From the NCBI RefSeq assembly GCF_020360975.1, contig NW_025408668.1, positions 124,001-188,000 of the forward strand: 64,000 nt of DNA. Reading direction: 5' to 3'. Below, in pieces: positions 13,001-24,192 of the stretch. The notes below the pieces were generated by a model. It saw nothing but the letters and a program-made list of their open reading frames with translations, made no database searches and was not told the origin of the DNA. The first letter of the stretch is position 1. Every line of letters begins with the position of its first letter. Position numbers and translations under genes: made by a program. The DNA comes from Hirsutella rhossiliensis (taxonomy: Eukaryota > Ascomycota > Sordariomycetes > Hypocreales > Ophiocordycipitaceae).

Positions 13001-16000
13001 GTTATATAGCTATATTAGTTAGTATATAGGTCTTATTAGTCGATTTTATTATATCCGCCGGTTTAGTTACTATTTTTATTTATATTGCTAAAGCCTATAA
13101 TAATTTACTTAAACGGTTATCACTTTCATCTTATTTAGTAGCTAAATTATTATAAAATTTTACTTTCTCTTAAATCTACTAGTCTTAGAAACTTATATCT
13201 TTATTCTAATATAGCTAGCTAGTTTTCTAGTTAATTAGTAGGTTACTCTCCTATAGCTATAGAAGTCTTAATATAAGGTCGTATTCTTTAATATCTATAA
13301 TATTAAAGTTAACTTATTTATTATAGCCCTAGATATTAATATTAAGGTAATTAATCTCTATATTAATAATTCCGTTATTATAGTTAAAGGCCTCTCCTTT
13401 AATATTCGTAAGTTTATATAAATCTTTCTTATATCTCTATATAAGTCGGTAATAATTAATAACTTTAGGTAAAACGTAATTACCTATCGCGCTATAGTTT
13501 AAAAGTATATATACGTAATATCCTACGATTTAAATATTTAATACTATTTAGTCGCTATAGCTTACTATTACTATATATAAGGTCCTTAGATCTTATTATA
13601 TCGTGCTAGTCTATAGCCCTTTTATAGATAGTATACCTTGTTTTTTACTTAGTCCTTATTTATTTTATTTAGGTATTCTTCTTTAATTTATTATTAATAT
13701 TATTTCTTTATATTTTCGTTATATAGTATTATATCGGGGCTTAGGAGACTAATTTCTTATAGCTAATTAAAGATTTCTTATTTCTTAATACTATATCGTT
13801 TATATTATACTACTTTATAGTTAATTATATACTATACTTTATAATTCTATTTATTTTCGTACTAAAGGTTAAGTTTTTATTTAGCGTCTTTCTATTTTTT
13901 ATATAGTACTTTTATATCGATTCTTCCTTAGTTAAATATAGCTTATAGCCTTTATATATATTACTAATAATCTTTTAATATACTATTATATTATTTATAC
14001 TATACTTATACTTTTTTATATTTATAAACTCTATAGTTTAAGTATACGTATTTATTATAATCTTCTTTATTATATTTTATTTATTATATAAGTCTTTAAA
14101 AGATTAATAGTTTAGATACCTTAAAGCGAGTAGCGTTATACTATTCCTTTATTTTAGCGTATTTATAGATTTTATATATCTTTAAAAGATATCTCGTTAA
14201 TAAACTATAATTATCGTAGTATTTAAGTAGCGTACTATAATTAGGTTCTAATAATATAACTTAGTCGTTTAAGTAGCGTTAATTAATTTTCTAGTAGTTT
14301 AGTTCTATATTTAAGTAAGGTTTCGAAAGTACTTATCCTTTAAACCTAACTAAGAAGGCGTTATATTATATCTTTATCTAAAAGTATATTATATAATCTA
14401 GGTAAACGTATAATATCTATAAGATATACTTATAGTACTTATAAGTAAGTAGTATTTATAAATTATCTTTAAATTCTCCTTATAGTTACTATTCTTATTA
14501 TAGAGCTATAAGGGTATCGACTATAGTAATAGCTATAGTATAGTCTCCTTTATATAATACCGGTTAATATCGAATTAATATAGCTTATTAGTTTTCTATA
14601 AGAATTTAAGGTATTTATTAGGTTCTAATTTTAAGTATTTCTTTAAATTCTTTAAAGTATAAAGCGTGTTCTCTAATCGTAGTATTTTCCCTTAGTAGCA
14701 AGGGTAGTAGTATAAGTTCGTTCTTATCTTTTATTTCTCTAGGTATTTCTTATTCTTTAAAGCTTATATCGTCGATACTTCGTTATTCCTCTTTAAGTTA
14801 TTATCTAAGTTTTATAAGTATAAGGGCTATATTTATATCTTCTTTATTATATTATTTATAGACTACCTATTATTATTATCGATTTTTATTTTATATATCC
14901 TCTTAGAATCGTTTACTATTCTTCTTAATCTAGTCTTAAGAGACTCCTTTAAGATAGGGGTATTTTAATTTTATAAACTTAACTTATTTTTATATTTTAG
15001 GATCCCTTTATTATATTATTATAAGGGTCTTCTTTAATAGCTTTAAGAACTATTTAATATTATTCTTATCGCTTAAGTATATTATATATTTATCGTTATA
15101 GTATATAGTCTAACTAAGGAGTTTATACTTTAGTTCCTATCTATTAATATCGTTTAAGTATTTCTTACCTTCTAAGGCTAGTACTTAGTAAGTTTTCTTC
15201 TCCTTATAAGGTTATCTATATTCTTTAAAGTAATATCTAAGTTTCCTATAGTTAAAATACTTTCTTTTACTTTTCTATATTATATCTAAATCTATCTTAC
15301 TTAGGTTAGTTATATAGGTATAAGTAATAGGAGTTTCGCGCTTTTTTTTATAGTTAGCGCGTTAATTAAAGTTATTTTTATAAAAAGGGTTCTAGTTTCC
15401 TCTTCCTTATTTCTTTTCTTAGTATTACGTATACTACTTATCGTCGATTTATACTACTATAGTAATATAGTCTAAGAGGTTATTAGGTCGATTTTCCTTA
15501 TAGAGCTCGTCCTTAACTTCTTCTTTAAGCCTATTATAGAATCGTAATATAAAAGGTTTATTATCCTAATTAAGCTTTAAGGTAACTTAATAGAACTTTA
15601 TAGTATAATCTAATACTAAGATCCTTTATTAAAGTTCTTAAAGTTTCTATTTAGCTTCTTATTCCTCGTTAGTTATTCTAAATACCTTTATAATAGCTTC
15701 TTTAAATCCTTAGAAACTAATAAAGACTTTATCTATCTTATTATCTTATCGCGCTAGTTAGTTATTAAGAAAATCCCTTATAATAGGTCTAAACTAAGCG
15801 AGTACCGTTCTAGATAAATAATTTCCTATATAAAGTACCTTTTTAACTAGGTCTAAGAGTTTAATAAGGTAAAACCGATAGTAGGCCTTAAGTTAAGTAA
15901 GAAAGTCTCGAAGTATACTATAAGTACTATTAAATAGTCCTAGCTATTTTAGTTTAATTACTTTTCTAAGGTCCCTAACTTATTTATTACCTCTTTTATT

Positions 16001-16166
16001 CCTAAGTAACTATACCTTATATCGAAGGGTAATAATCTCGCGTATTATATCCTAAGGCGATATAGTAGCTCTAGAGTTAGTTAATCTAGCTTACTATATA
16101 AGTATATTAATAGTTACGATATTACTTAAAGTAACGTAGTATTATACTAAATAAGAGCTTTTAACG
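10038..16166 (-). mobile_element. Element A gag-pol, Ty3/gypsy, heavily RIPed
   Basis: Minus-strand order from right to left. Gag has a CCHC zinc-knuckle relic near 15,230-15,275. Protease is at about 13,000-13,700. Reverse transcriptase is at about 12,060-12,760, with FRLFKYLV and a VVYLDNIL box near 12,280. RNase H is at about 11,550-11,900 and integrase at about 10,450-11,450. Near 10,100-10,200 there is a possible chromodomain start (YEVEKILD-like). Stops are frequent in every frame. The organisation is that of a complete 7.85-kb element between LTRs at 8,783 and 16,167, so it was inserted whole and mutated in place. Its sequence is closely matched by copy B. Confidence 0.85.
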
Positions 16167-16635
16167 TATAACGACTAGTATTATTCTTAAGGGATAAACC
16201 TATCGAGGGGTTTATATTAATAGATATAATAGGGCGTAGTCTAAGTAATAATAAGTATATTATATTAGTAATAAGTTAAAGGTTATAGACTATAGACTAT
16301 AACTAAGTAATTAGAATTAAAGATAGAATCGTAATAAAGATCTATATTAAAAGCTAAAGAGCTATCTATCTAAAGGAGTAAAAGTAGGTAGCTATATATA
16401 CCTATAGAGACTATCCTTAGATTATAGTCCTAGCCGTAATCCCCTTTATAGCTTACTATAGCTTACTTATAAGCTATACTCCTAAGTAGTAATCTATCTA
16501 TATAAGGCTTACTTAGCTTATATACGCTCTAGGTAAGCTAAGCCTAAGTAACTTCTCGTCCTAACTATTATTCCGAGCCGCCTTATTATATAAACGTAGC
16601 TGGCTCTCCTATAGCCCGCTAACCGTAGTCGTAAT
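16167..16635 (-). repeat. Element A LTR, right (5' LTR), different subtype
   Basis: 469 bp, nearly the same length as the left LTR. It shares the first about 215 bp and the last few bases, but carries a different middle segment (AAAAGTAGGTAGCTATATA and onward) that matches the LTR at 45,215. Two LTRs of one element should be identical at insertion, so this mismatch needs recombination or two different source elements. Confidence 0.7.
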
Positions 16636-17121
16636 ATATATCTATAGTTAGCTTTATATTACTTAATACCTATCTCTACCTCTCTTACCTATAGCGAGAG
16701 TATCGCTTACTCTATTATTAGCTAGGTATCTAGCCCTCCTATTACTGCTCCCTACTATCCTTAGGCCTATTCTCCCTCCTCTAGGTTATCGGGATATCTA
16801 TATTATATCCTTTTAGTCTAATCTCTCTCTAGGCTTTATAGCCTTATCTAAAAAGAGCTTTATATATATTAAGGGCCGGTATATACTTCGTATAGTAGTA
16901 TAGGGCTAAATAATTATTTATCTAAAGCTAAGGAGAAAGAAGGAAAACTCTATCTTAGTCGCGACGGTTATCTATCTTCCTTAGTCCCTAGCTCGACCTA
17001 TATTCGGGTGCTATTCGGCCTAAGTTCGGGTCGAGCTCTGCCTATACGTAGGTCTACTTCGGCCCGACTTCGGTGCGGTCGCTATAGTATAACCTTAGCC
17101 TTCTACGGGCGTAGCCCGTAA
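16636..17121 (-). mobile_element. Probable gag-side remainder of the second Ty3 relic
   Basis: RIP-type sequence between the element A LTR and the right candidate LTR. Read together with 5,821-8,782 it fits one minus-strand relic split by element A. No domain is recognisable here. The assignment is by position. Confidence 0.4.
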
Positions 17122-17365
17122 TAATTATATAAAAGCCGTTAATAAAGTAGCGCTACGCCGTACTAAAGGGAGGGTATTATATAAGAGTTTTTAACTATTA
17201 TAGGTTATAGGCTTAGGCTATAGCTTAAGCTATATAGTTATATATAAAGGGCCGGATCCTATATATATATATATAGGCTAGCCGCGTATAAAAGAGCTCT
17301 ATATAGCTTATTAATATTATCTTATAGACGGTACCTATATATATACCTCTACTTACTCTATAATA
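17122..17365 (-). repeat. Candidate LTR (about 244 bp), right copy
   Basis: Direct repeat of 5,577-5,820, same orientation and length. More sites are TA here, so this copy is more mutated. It lies next to the left edge of the gene island. Confidence 0.55.
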
Positions 17366-17530
17366 AAGAGCTCTTAAAGATATAAAGCTACTATAAAAAG
17401 GAAGCTATATATATAGGCCCCCCTTAGCTAAGGGGTCTAGTCTTATAGCCTATATAGCTGACCCCTATAAATAAGGGCTAGGGCTGCGCCTAGGGTTTAC
17501 GTAGTAAATTAGCTGCGCACCCCTAGCGTC
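17366..17530. other. Border between RIPed repeats and gene island
   Basis: CpA/TpG-free sequence gives way to normal sequence within about 100 bp. The border contains GCTGCGC twice (near 17,483 and 17,512) around TTTACGTAGTAAA. It may be the end of a further small element, but no partner end was found. Confidence 0.5.
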
Positions 17531-17855
17531 GGTCCTGCCCTCTGTTTGCAATAAATAGGCGGGACGGGCTGGCTTTTATGCTATTATATAAATAGCAATA
17601 CTCTATTAATAACTTAAGACACACCTCCGTTAAGATGGCTCCAGTCTTTATAGAGAGGCCGGGCCCCAATAGACTGCTCTCTCTTTCTGAGCCATGGCAC
17701 TCCGAGCAGAGTACTAAGCTCAAAAGCAAACTAGCAGCAATAAGGGTTCGAGCAAAGACGCCATGCATCCAGTATGTTCATCTCGGTATCATCTTTTTGA
17801 CACTATGTGTAATCAGTAATCCCTTTGACACACCCCGTTTCCAGCCATCACTTTT

Positions 17856-19808
17856 TCAGCTTGACTTGTGTCCTTCCACCTTGACCACCGGGCCCTCGTA
17901 AACGTGCCTTGCCTGACAAAAGTACAGGACTGCCGACAGGCTCATCAACCCGAGGAACAGCACGCACGCCCAATTAAAGTTCTCCGCCGTAATGTTGTGG
18001 CTGTTTGGCCAGAAGCTCCAGAAGAATGACCAGCAAGAGTACAGCAGGGCCAGGATGTTAATGCCAAGGCCGTAGCGGCCGAGGCTCCAGCGAGAGTACG
18101 GGAGCTGCTCTCCGCGAATGCGCTTCAGAGTAATGCACCCGATGGTAATTACATACGTGGCCATGAGCGCCACCGTCGACAGGGAAAGCATGGCATTAAA
18201 GGCAACGTTGGAGCCAATGTTGATGAGGGCGAGCGCCATGGAGAAGACGCAGGTGAAGAGAACCGCGTTGACAGGAACGTGCCATGTGGGATGGACCTGG
18301 CCCACGAGTTAGAGCCGGCTGCCGTGCCCATCAACATGGGGCAACTCACCGCCCCAAGCCAGTTGGAAAAGGGGAGTCCGTTGTCTCGGGCAAAGGCAAA
18401 GGTCTGGCGCGACGTGGAGGCGAGGGAGCTGATTGTAATCATGATGAGCAGTGCCAGCACCACAATTGTGAGGCCCGTCGCTGCCCGGACAGAGCCAGTG
18501 GCATTTAGAAAGACGTAGATGAACGGATAGCCCGTGGGAGAGGCCAGGGCCTCGGCAACGTCTCCGATGCAGAACAGATAAGTGAGCAGAAGACCGAACG
18601 AAAAGGGCAGGTTGATGAGAAAGGACCAGATCATGCTCTTGGGAACAATGATGCTGGCGTCCTTGATCTCCTCGGACATGTGCGCAACCGAATCAGAGCC
18701 TGTGCCAAGAGTCAGCCACCACACGAGCCCTCAGTCAAGGGCGCATACCGAGAACGACAAACATGCTCGAGACCTGGCCCACCATGACGGTCAAGGCAAT
18801 CGAGGGCCATCCCGCCCCGTTATCCGTAAACTGCGTAAATACGGCACTTGCCGACTGCTTCGGGGCGAGCACCAGTAACGTGATGATGACGGGGAAGAAG
18901 GCGAAGATGTGGATCGTCACAAAGATTCCCTCGGCTAGCGGGAGATGCTTGGCGGCAAAGACGTTGAAAAGCGAGATGCCAATGACTGAGGCAAAGACGA
19001 GTAGCGTTCCTTGCCACCTTTCGGGAGTATACGAGACGTCATTGAGCGTAATGAGACCCTGGATGATGTTGCCGATGAGGAACGCATCGAGCGCGACGAT
19101 GCTCTGCCAGGATACAGCCGACAACCAGCCTGAGGCTCAGTCAGAAGTCAATCGAGAAATGAACTATCTATACGCATGCGACATACCGGAAAGGTAGCTT
19201 AGGATCTTTTGGTATTGAGGCGGTGCAAACTCCGAGACCCAGTGGTACTGCCCCCCCGCCGTAGGAGCCATTGAGGCCATGTCGGCCAGCGAGAGGACGA
19301 TGAAGAATTGGCCCGTGTAGGACCAGCATAGTGACCAGAACAGGCCCGACAGGCCACCGGCGGTGAGGCCTTGTGTATTGGATCTGCGTCGTCATGGGTG
19401 TGGTGAGCAAGTGCGTGTTGATAGTCAAACGACAAAGAGGCATAGTGACCACTCACGCAAGTAAGATCTCCCAAGTCCCCATAACACACGTCGTGAAGCC
19501 AATCGTCGAGATGAGACGAAAGTTTCTCTGGGGTGCCGTCAGTCAAGAGCTGGCGCGGCAAATGTGAGTACTGGTAGGTAGATGCGCACTCGGAATTCTT
19601 GCTTCTTGCCCATGCGCTGCATGTCGCGCCGGTCGTTGGCCGTGTAGCCGTCGCGGAGGTCTTCAGCCAAGTCTCCCGAGCCGCGGGGCGAGAGCTCCCA
19701 TGCCGGGCCCGTCTCGACCTCGCCCGTTGAGTCTTGGGCGAGCTTCTCCGGCCGGTTCCGGCCCATGCTGGTCATCTCAAGGCCGTCGAAAGCCTTGGGG
19801 GCCGCCAT
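17856..19808 (-). CDS. APC-family amino acid/GABA permease
   Basis: Predicted plasma-membrane amino acid, GABA or choline-type permease of the fungal amino acid/choline transporter group, about 552 residues, near the family's usual length. Exons on the minus strand: 19808-19590, 19527-19457, 19383-19187, 19129-18749, 18699-18350, 18296-17856; introns are 49-73 bp. The cytosolic N-terminus carries the family signature DRRDMQRMGKKQEFRRNF before TM1. Other family blocks are GGQYHWVSEFAP, DSVAHMSEEIKDAS and FARDNGLPFSNW, with about 12 hydrophobic segments. The C-terminus is hydrophilic, with YEGPVV. The start is the first ATG before the conserved block. It is divergent from the rhodopsin-domain gene with 583 bp between starts. 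Substrate cannot be told from sequence alone. Confidence 0.9.
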
Positions 19809-20391
19809 ATCGACACGGAGGAGCAGCCAAGTTGGCGAGGGAGAGAGAGACGACGAGCGGATGGGGAGGGAAATACAGGGCGACGCAACCTTAAACCAAA
19901 GCAGCCGTTTGAAGATTGTCCAGCAGCGAAGAGAGGGGATATTGTAATGTACATTGGAAATAGGGCCTTGAGCAAACTCTATCTAGCATGCAAAATGAGG
20001 CCAAGAGCCTGGGCCGGAGCGGGGCCATGAGAAGGAGCCCGAGGGAAAACCGGGGCTTGCATACATGCAGCGGGACCCTTGGCCGGCGCGATGAAACGCT
20101 GGCCGTTTGGTCTGCTTTTCTCGGTGAAGCTTAAATCCTGTTGCCCCAGCCCGGAGCTGGTTGCCGCGTTGAGTGGAAACTGACGATGCAAGCTCAGGAG
20201 CGTTTCAACCTTGGGTCGTGTCGTCGTCACATTACAGTCCCGACAATGATATACCCCATAGCGGCCCGCCAATTTGTATGCTTCCTCTCGTTTTCCTGTC
20301 CCCCTTGATTTCCCACCGAGCCGGGTTTCCTTTGACAGCGTGCCCCGACCGTCCTGGAGAGCCGGCCAGCCCACAGTGCTCCTCTAACGCC
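19809..20391. promoter_or_regulatory. Divergent intergenic region, permease and membrane-protein genes
   Basis: 583 bp shared upstream region of two divergent membrane-protein genes, with no other gene. Co-regulation is possible but not shown by any motif recognised here. Confidence 0.45.
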
Positions 20392-21705
20392 ATGTCCTTC
20401 ACTCCCATCTCGGCCGGCAACATGGTGGTCACCACCAGCGACCATGGAGCATACATTGTCATTGCCGCCGTCCTGGGCGTCACATGGTCCGTCCTCGTCT
20501 TGGCTATCAGGCTATACATCAGGCTCCATCTCAACGGCCCCTTTGGACCAGACGACGCGGCGGCCTCTTTCGGAACCGTAAGTATGTGCAAGCAGGCGTT
20601 TGGGGACGACAGTCACGTTGACTGACCGCTCATGATCCATCTGTCTCAGGTCGCCGGCATCTGTCAAACGTCTTTGACACTGACTGCGGTACACTACGGC
20701 CTGGGCAAGCGGCAAGAGTTGCTGTCCCCTGACCAGCTCGACACGGCCATGAAGGTGCCTCCATCCCCACGCGCCACGGTGCAAGTGTCGTCGTGCTGAA
20801 CGGGACCCTCAGTACAACTACACAGCCAACCTCGTCTACATCATCGCCATATGCAGCGCAAAGTGCTCCATGTCCCTGCTCATGGCGCGCCTCACCCGCT
20901 ACACGCACTCGCGCATCGCCAGCCACGCCATCAGCTGCCTCGCCATTGCGTGGGCCATCACGGCCCTCTTCGTCCTGGGCTTCCAATGCCCCGGGCCCCG
21001 ACCGTGGAACACGCAGGACCTCTCGCGTTGTCCGTCCTTTGTACGACTCCTCGTCCGCCGTGCTCGCGGGCAAGCATGCTGACTCGTCCGCAGTTCACTC
21101 GATGGGTCGCCATCGAAGCCTTTAGCGTCCTCATCGAGGTTCTCATCTCCAGCATGGCCGTCGTCCTGGTCTGGAACCTCTCCATGGCCACCAAGACAAA
21201 GGTCATGGTCGTCTGCGCTTTTTCCGCTCAGCTCCTCATCGTCATCCCGATTGCCTTTCGCCTTGACTTTCTCCGCGCCCGCGTATCCGGGAGCGACGCG
21301 ACATTCGACACGACCAACGCGGCCATCAGCACCCAGGTCGTTGTGCACCTCTCCATCATGGCCGCCACATTCCCCTGCTTCAGGCAGTTCTTGCAGGCCT
21401 TTGACAGTGGCCTCGGCGCCACGACCAAGATCCCGACAGAGCTCGGGACTGGCAGCCAGTCCCACAGTGGATACGTGCTGCAATCTCTAAGCGGAACATG
21501 TGACGAGGGACGGTCCGTCAACAAGCAACATGCACCTACAAAGCTACGGCCGGATCCCACGGCCGAAATCACCAGCGAGGCGACGGCCGACGGCCAAGAT
21601 CCCTCTCCTAGCGAGACGCGGAGGAGCACCGACAGCTTTGGCAGCGACAAGGCCATCATATGGAAGACACAAAAGTGGGAAATCCGATACGAGTCACGCG
21701 AGTAA
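20392..21705 (+). CDS. Fungal rhodopsin-domain (Pth11-like) integral membrane protein
   Basis: Predicted seven-helix membrane protein of 376 residues with the fungal rhodopsin-type domain. Exons 20392-20577, 20650-20754, 20813-21040 and 21094-21705 join in frame; introns are 72, 58 and 53 bp. The N-terminus is outside, TM1 lies near residues 20-40, and FGPDDAAASFGTVAGI follows (this GPDD-type block is typical of the family). A YGLG segment precedes an NYTANLVYIIAICSAKCSM helix, followed by further helices and a hydrophilic, Ser/Thr-rich C-terminal tail of about 110 residues. Some relatives are surface sensors or GPCR-like, but most have no known ligand. No CFEM domain is present. Function here is unknown. 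Confidence 0.8.
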
Positions 21706-23334
21706 AGGGAGCCGTGCTGGACCGGCGAGAAGATCATGTAGCATACATACTGGGCTCGGTATTTCTCTCCGGCACTCCAAAATAACATAATAATAGGCCT
21801 TGGCTGCATCTAGGCTATCCGTACTCGAGTACCTATCCTATGGCTCCATTGATGGCTGGTCACCAAGTCGGGCAGCAAAAAAACTTGGCGCCTCGGCCCC
21901 GTTCGACCTAATGCCATGCACATCTCTCCAACCAGTTCTGCTCAGAAGCGGCCTTTTGGCTACCAGTTCCCGGCCGATTCTCTTGCGGCAGAATCCCGTT
22001 GGCTCGACTGACACAGCACTAAGTGCAAGCCACCTTGTGAACCGTCGCAACTTTTTGGACAAAGTCTGGACATTCGCTGGGCTCCATAGTGGACCAAGGC
22101 AGGCAGTTCTTTGCATCTCGTGTGGAGCCTGGACTGGCAGTCTGGATACCGAGAAAAAGCAAATGGCCGCAGCCTAGGTGGACCTTGACGAGAGTATATT
22201 GCGCTGAGGAGCATATGTATGGTAGTTGTAGAAGTAGAAGTTGATTGCCACCCCCGTGCCCCCCTCACACTTCAACTACGATTGAGATATATATTTGTAC
22301 ACACGTCTCATTGCTTCATCTTGATCCAGAGTCACAAAAGCCAGTCCGCACATCGTCAGCAAATTTGCGTTTGCAGGGGCACATTAGCACTCGGGCAACG
22401 TACTGGCTCTCGCTTTCCGAGGCTGGCGCTCTTATGGGAGGCATTTCCATGCATACAGTACATAAGTGAGAATCTATCGGCACGGCCGACCCGTTCAAAT
22501 TAAAGTTTGTCTTTAGAGTTTCTGTCTCCGTGTAAGATGCGAGTCGATCTGTTGCACTCAACCGGCTTACCGGCTTTCCTTAACCCGTTGTAGTCTCTCG
22601 GCTGACTCTCGGCGAACATTGTCCCGTAGCCGGAGCACGTCTTGACTCAAACTGCCCGGTGCTGTTCTATACCGAGTTACGCGGGTTCCGCCCTCCCGAT
22701 CCTTCTTCCCGTGTTTAGTAGCAGCAAGGCCCGGTGGTCCCACCGACTGATTAACTGAATCCCCAACACACCATCCTTGCATCCTGACGCTGTTGGTCAA
22801 GAGGGGCAAGGGGAGGGCGGGATATGCTGCACCAAGCAGAGAACGATATTACGTTTCGCTTTGCATGCTTTCAAGGAAGAGGTGGCCAATGCGAGTACGT
22901 CGTATGTACATACAGGCCGGATATTAGACAACTCTACAGATAACAGGGAGGTAAGTTAGAGCAAGGCACAGAGAGGGGCGTTTTTACGGAGTAGTAAGAA
23001 CGAGGATCCCCTGTAAGCCGTCATGCGTGATTTGCAGGAGCTAGTTCTGATTCCGCCTAGCTGGGTGGATGATCCTTTATCTGTCGGCCACACAATTCCT
23101 GGGTTCATCCCTATTGTCCCCGTTTCAGGCGGGCCTGCGCGGCGACGCGGCCAAGGAACTCTGCTCAGGAGTAAAGACAGCACTATGAGGTATTTTGCAA
23201 AATTATCCGAGGCGACTCTTGAATCTTCCTGCAGTGTGGATAGATGCTGCAAACAAAAACAAGCGGCTCCCTCGAAAAAAAGGGCGAAAATCGTCGGGGA
23301 AGAGAAGGGGGGGGGTCCAATCGGGGAGCCATCA
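21706..23334. other. Intergenic, convergent 3' ends
   Basis: 1.6 kb between the convergent rhodopsin-domain and SDR genes. No coding region, tRNA or repeat was recognised. Base use is normal, with no RIP signature. Confidence 0.6.
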
Positions 23335-24192
23335 TCAGGTATCGCCGACCCAGCCTCCGTCAACTACATAGCTGCCACCCGTGATTGCGCTGGCATCGTC
23401 TGAGGCGAGGAACAGCATCAACCTCGCCACCTCGACGGGCATCAGGACCCGCTTGAGCGCCTGCGCAGCCAAGCACTGGGCCCTGTACTCGTCGGTCAGC
23501 ACCGTGTCGATCTGCCTCTGCGTGGCAATGGCGCCGGGCATGATGCTATTGACCCGGACGCCGCGTTGGCCAAACTCCCTGGCATGCGTGCGGGTGAGAC
23601 CCACGACGGCGGCCTTGGCCGTGGTGTAGATGGGCAGGCCCGTCGCGGGAATCCGCCAAGTGATGGAGCCCATGTTGATGATGGAGCCTGCGCCCCGGCT
23701 CTGCATTGACGGTGCAATCGCCTGAGTCAGGAAGACTTGGTGCCTCAGGTTGACGTTGATGTCGGCCTCGAACGACTCGGGCGTCACTTGAGACGTTGGT
23801 ACCCGCGACTCGGACCCGGCCGCCCCGGCGTTGTTGATGAGCACGTCGACGCGTCCAAATAGCTCCAGCGTGCTTTGGGCGCACTGCCTGAGCTGGTCGA
23901 TGTTGGTTACGTCGCAGTACATAAAGGTCGGCTGCGTGGCGCCGTCGACGCGGGTCATCTTGTCGCACAGCTGTCCGGCCGGGCCGGCGGCGTAGTCGAG
24001 GAAGACGACGCTGGAGCCCTGTCTGCAGAAGAGCTCCACGGCTGAGGCGCCGATGCCCTCGGCGCCACCCGAGATCAAGACTGTCTTGCCACGGAGGCTT
24101 GGGTAGATGGCCGACTGATCCATGCCGGCCACGGGTAGACTCTGCCCGGGCCCTGTTTCTAGCTGCTGGTCAGGGGACATGGACCCTGTCAT
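23335..24192 (-). CDS. Short-chain dehydrogenase/reductase (classical SDR)
   Basis: Intronless, 285 residues, NAD(P)-dependent oxidoreductase with a complete classical SDR set: cofactor motif GGAEGIG (42-48), Asp67 at the end of beta-2 (favours NAD over NADP), NNAG (120-123), catalytic Ser176, Tyr189 and Lys193 (YTTAK), and PG at 219-220. The C-terminal SxxxxGxxxxVDGG block (SAITGGSYVVDGG) is as in 3-oxoacyl-ACP-reductase-like and sugar dehydrogenase-like members. Start: ATG at 24,192; Met5 or Met24 are possible alternatives, since the domain begins near residue 34. The substrate cannot be told. Neighbours give no pathway hint. Confidence 0.9.
   Translation of the reverse strand: MTGSMSPDQQLETGPGQSLPVAGMDQSAIYPSLRGKTVLISGGAEGIGASAVELFCRQGSSVVFLDYAAGPAGQLCDKMTRVDGATQPTFMYCDVTNIDQLRQCAQSTLELFGRVDVLINNAGAAGSESRVPTSQVTPESFEADINVNLRHQVFLTQAIAPSMQSRGAGSIINMGSITWRIPATGLPIYTTAKAAVVGLTRTHAREFGQRGVRVNSIMPGAIATQRQIDTVLTDEYRAQCLAAQALKRVLMPVEVARLMLFLASDDASAITGGSYVVDGGWVGDT

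Noticed and set aside
8778..16640. Target site duplication for element A
   Set aside because: Flanks are CTATA and TATAT; in TpA-saturated DNA such a partial match is meaningless.
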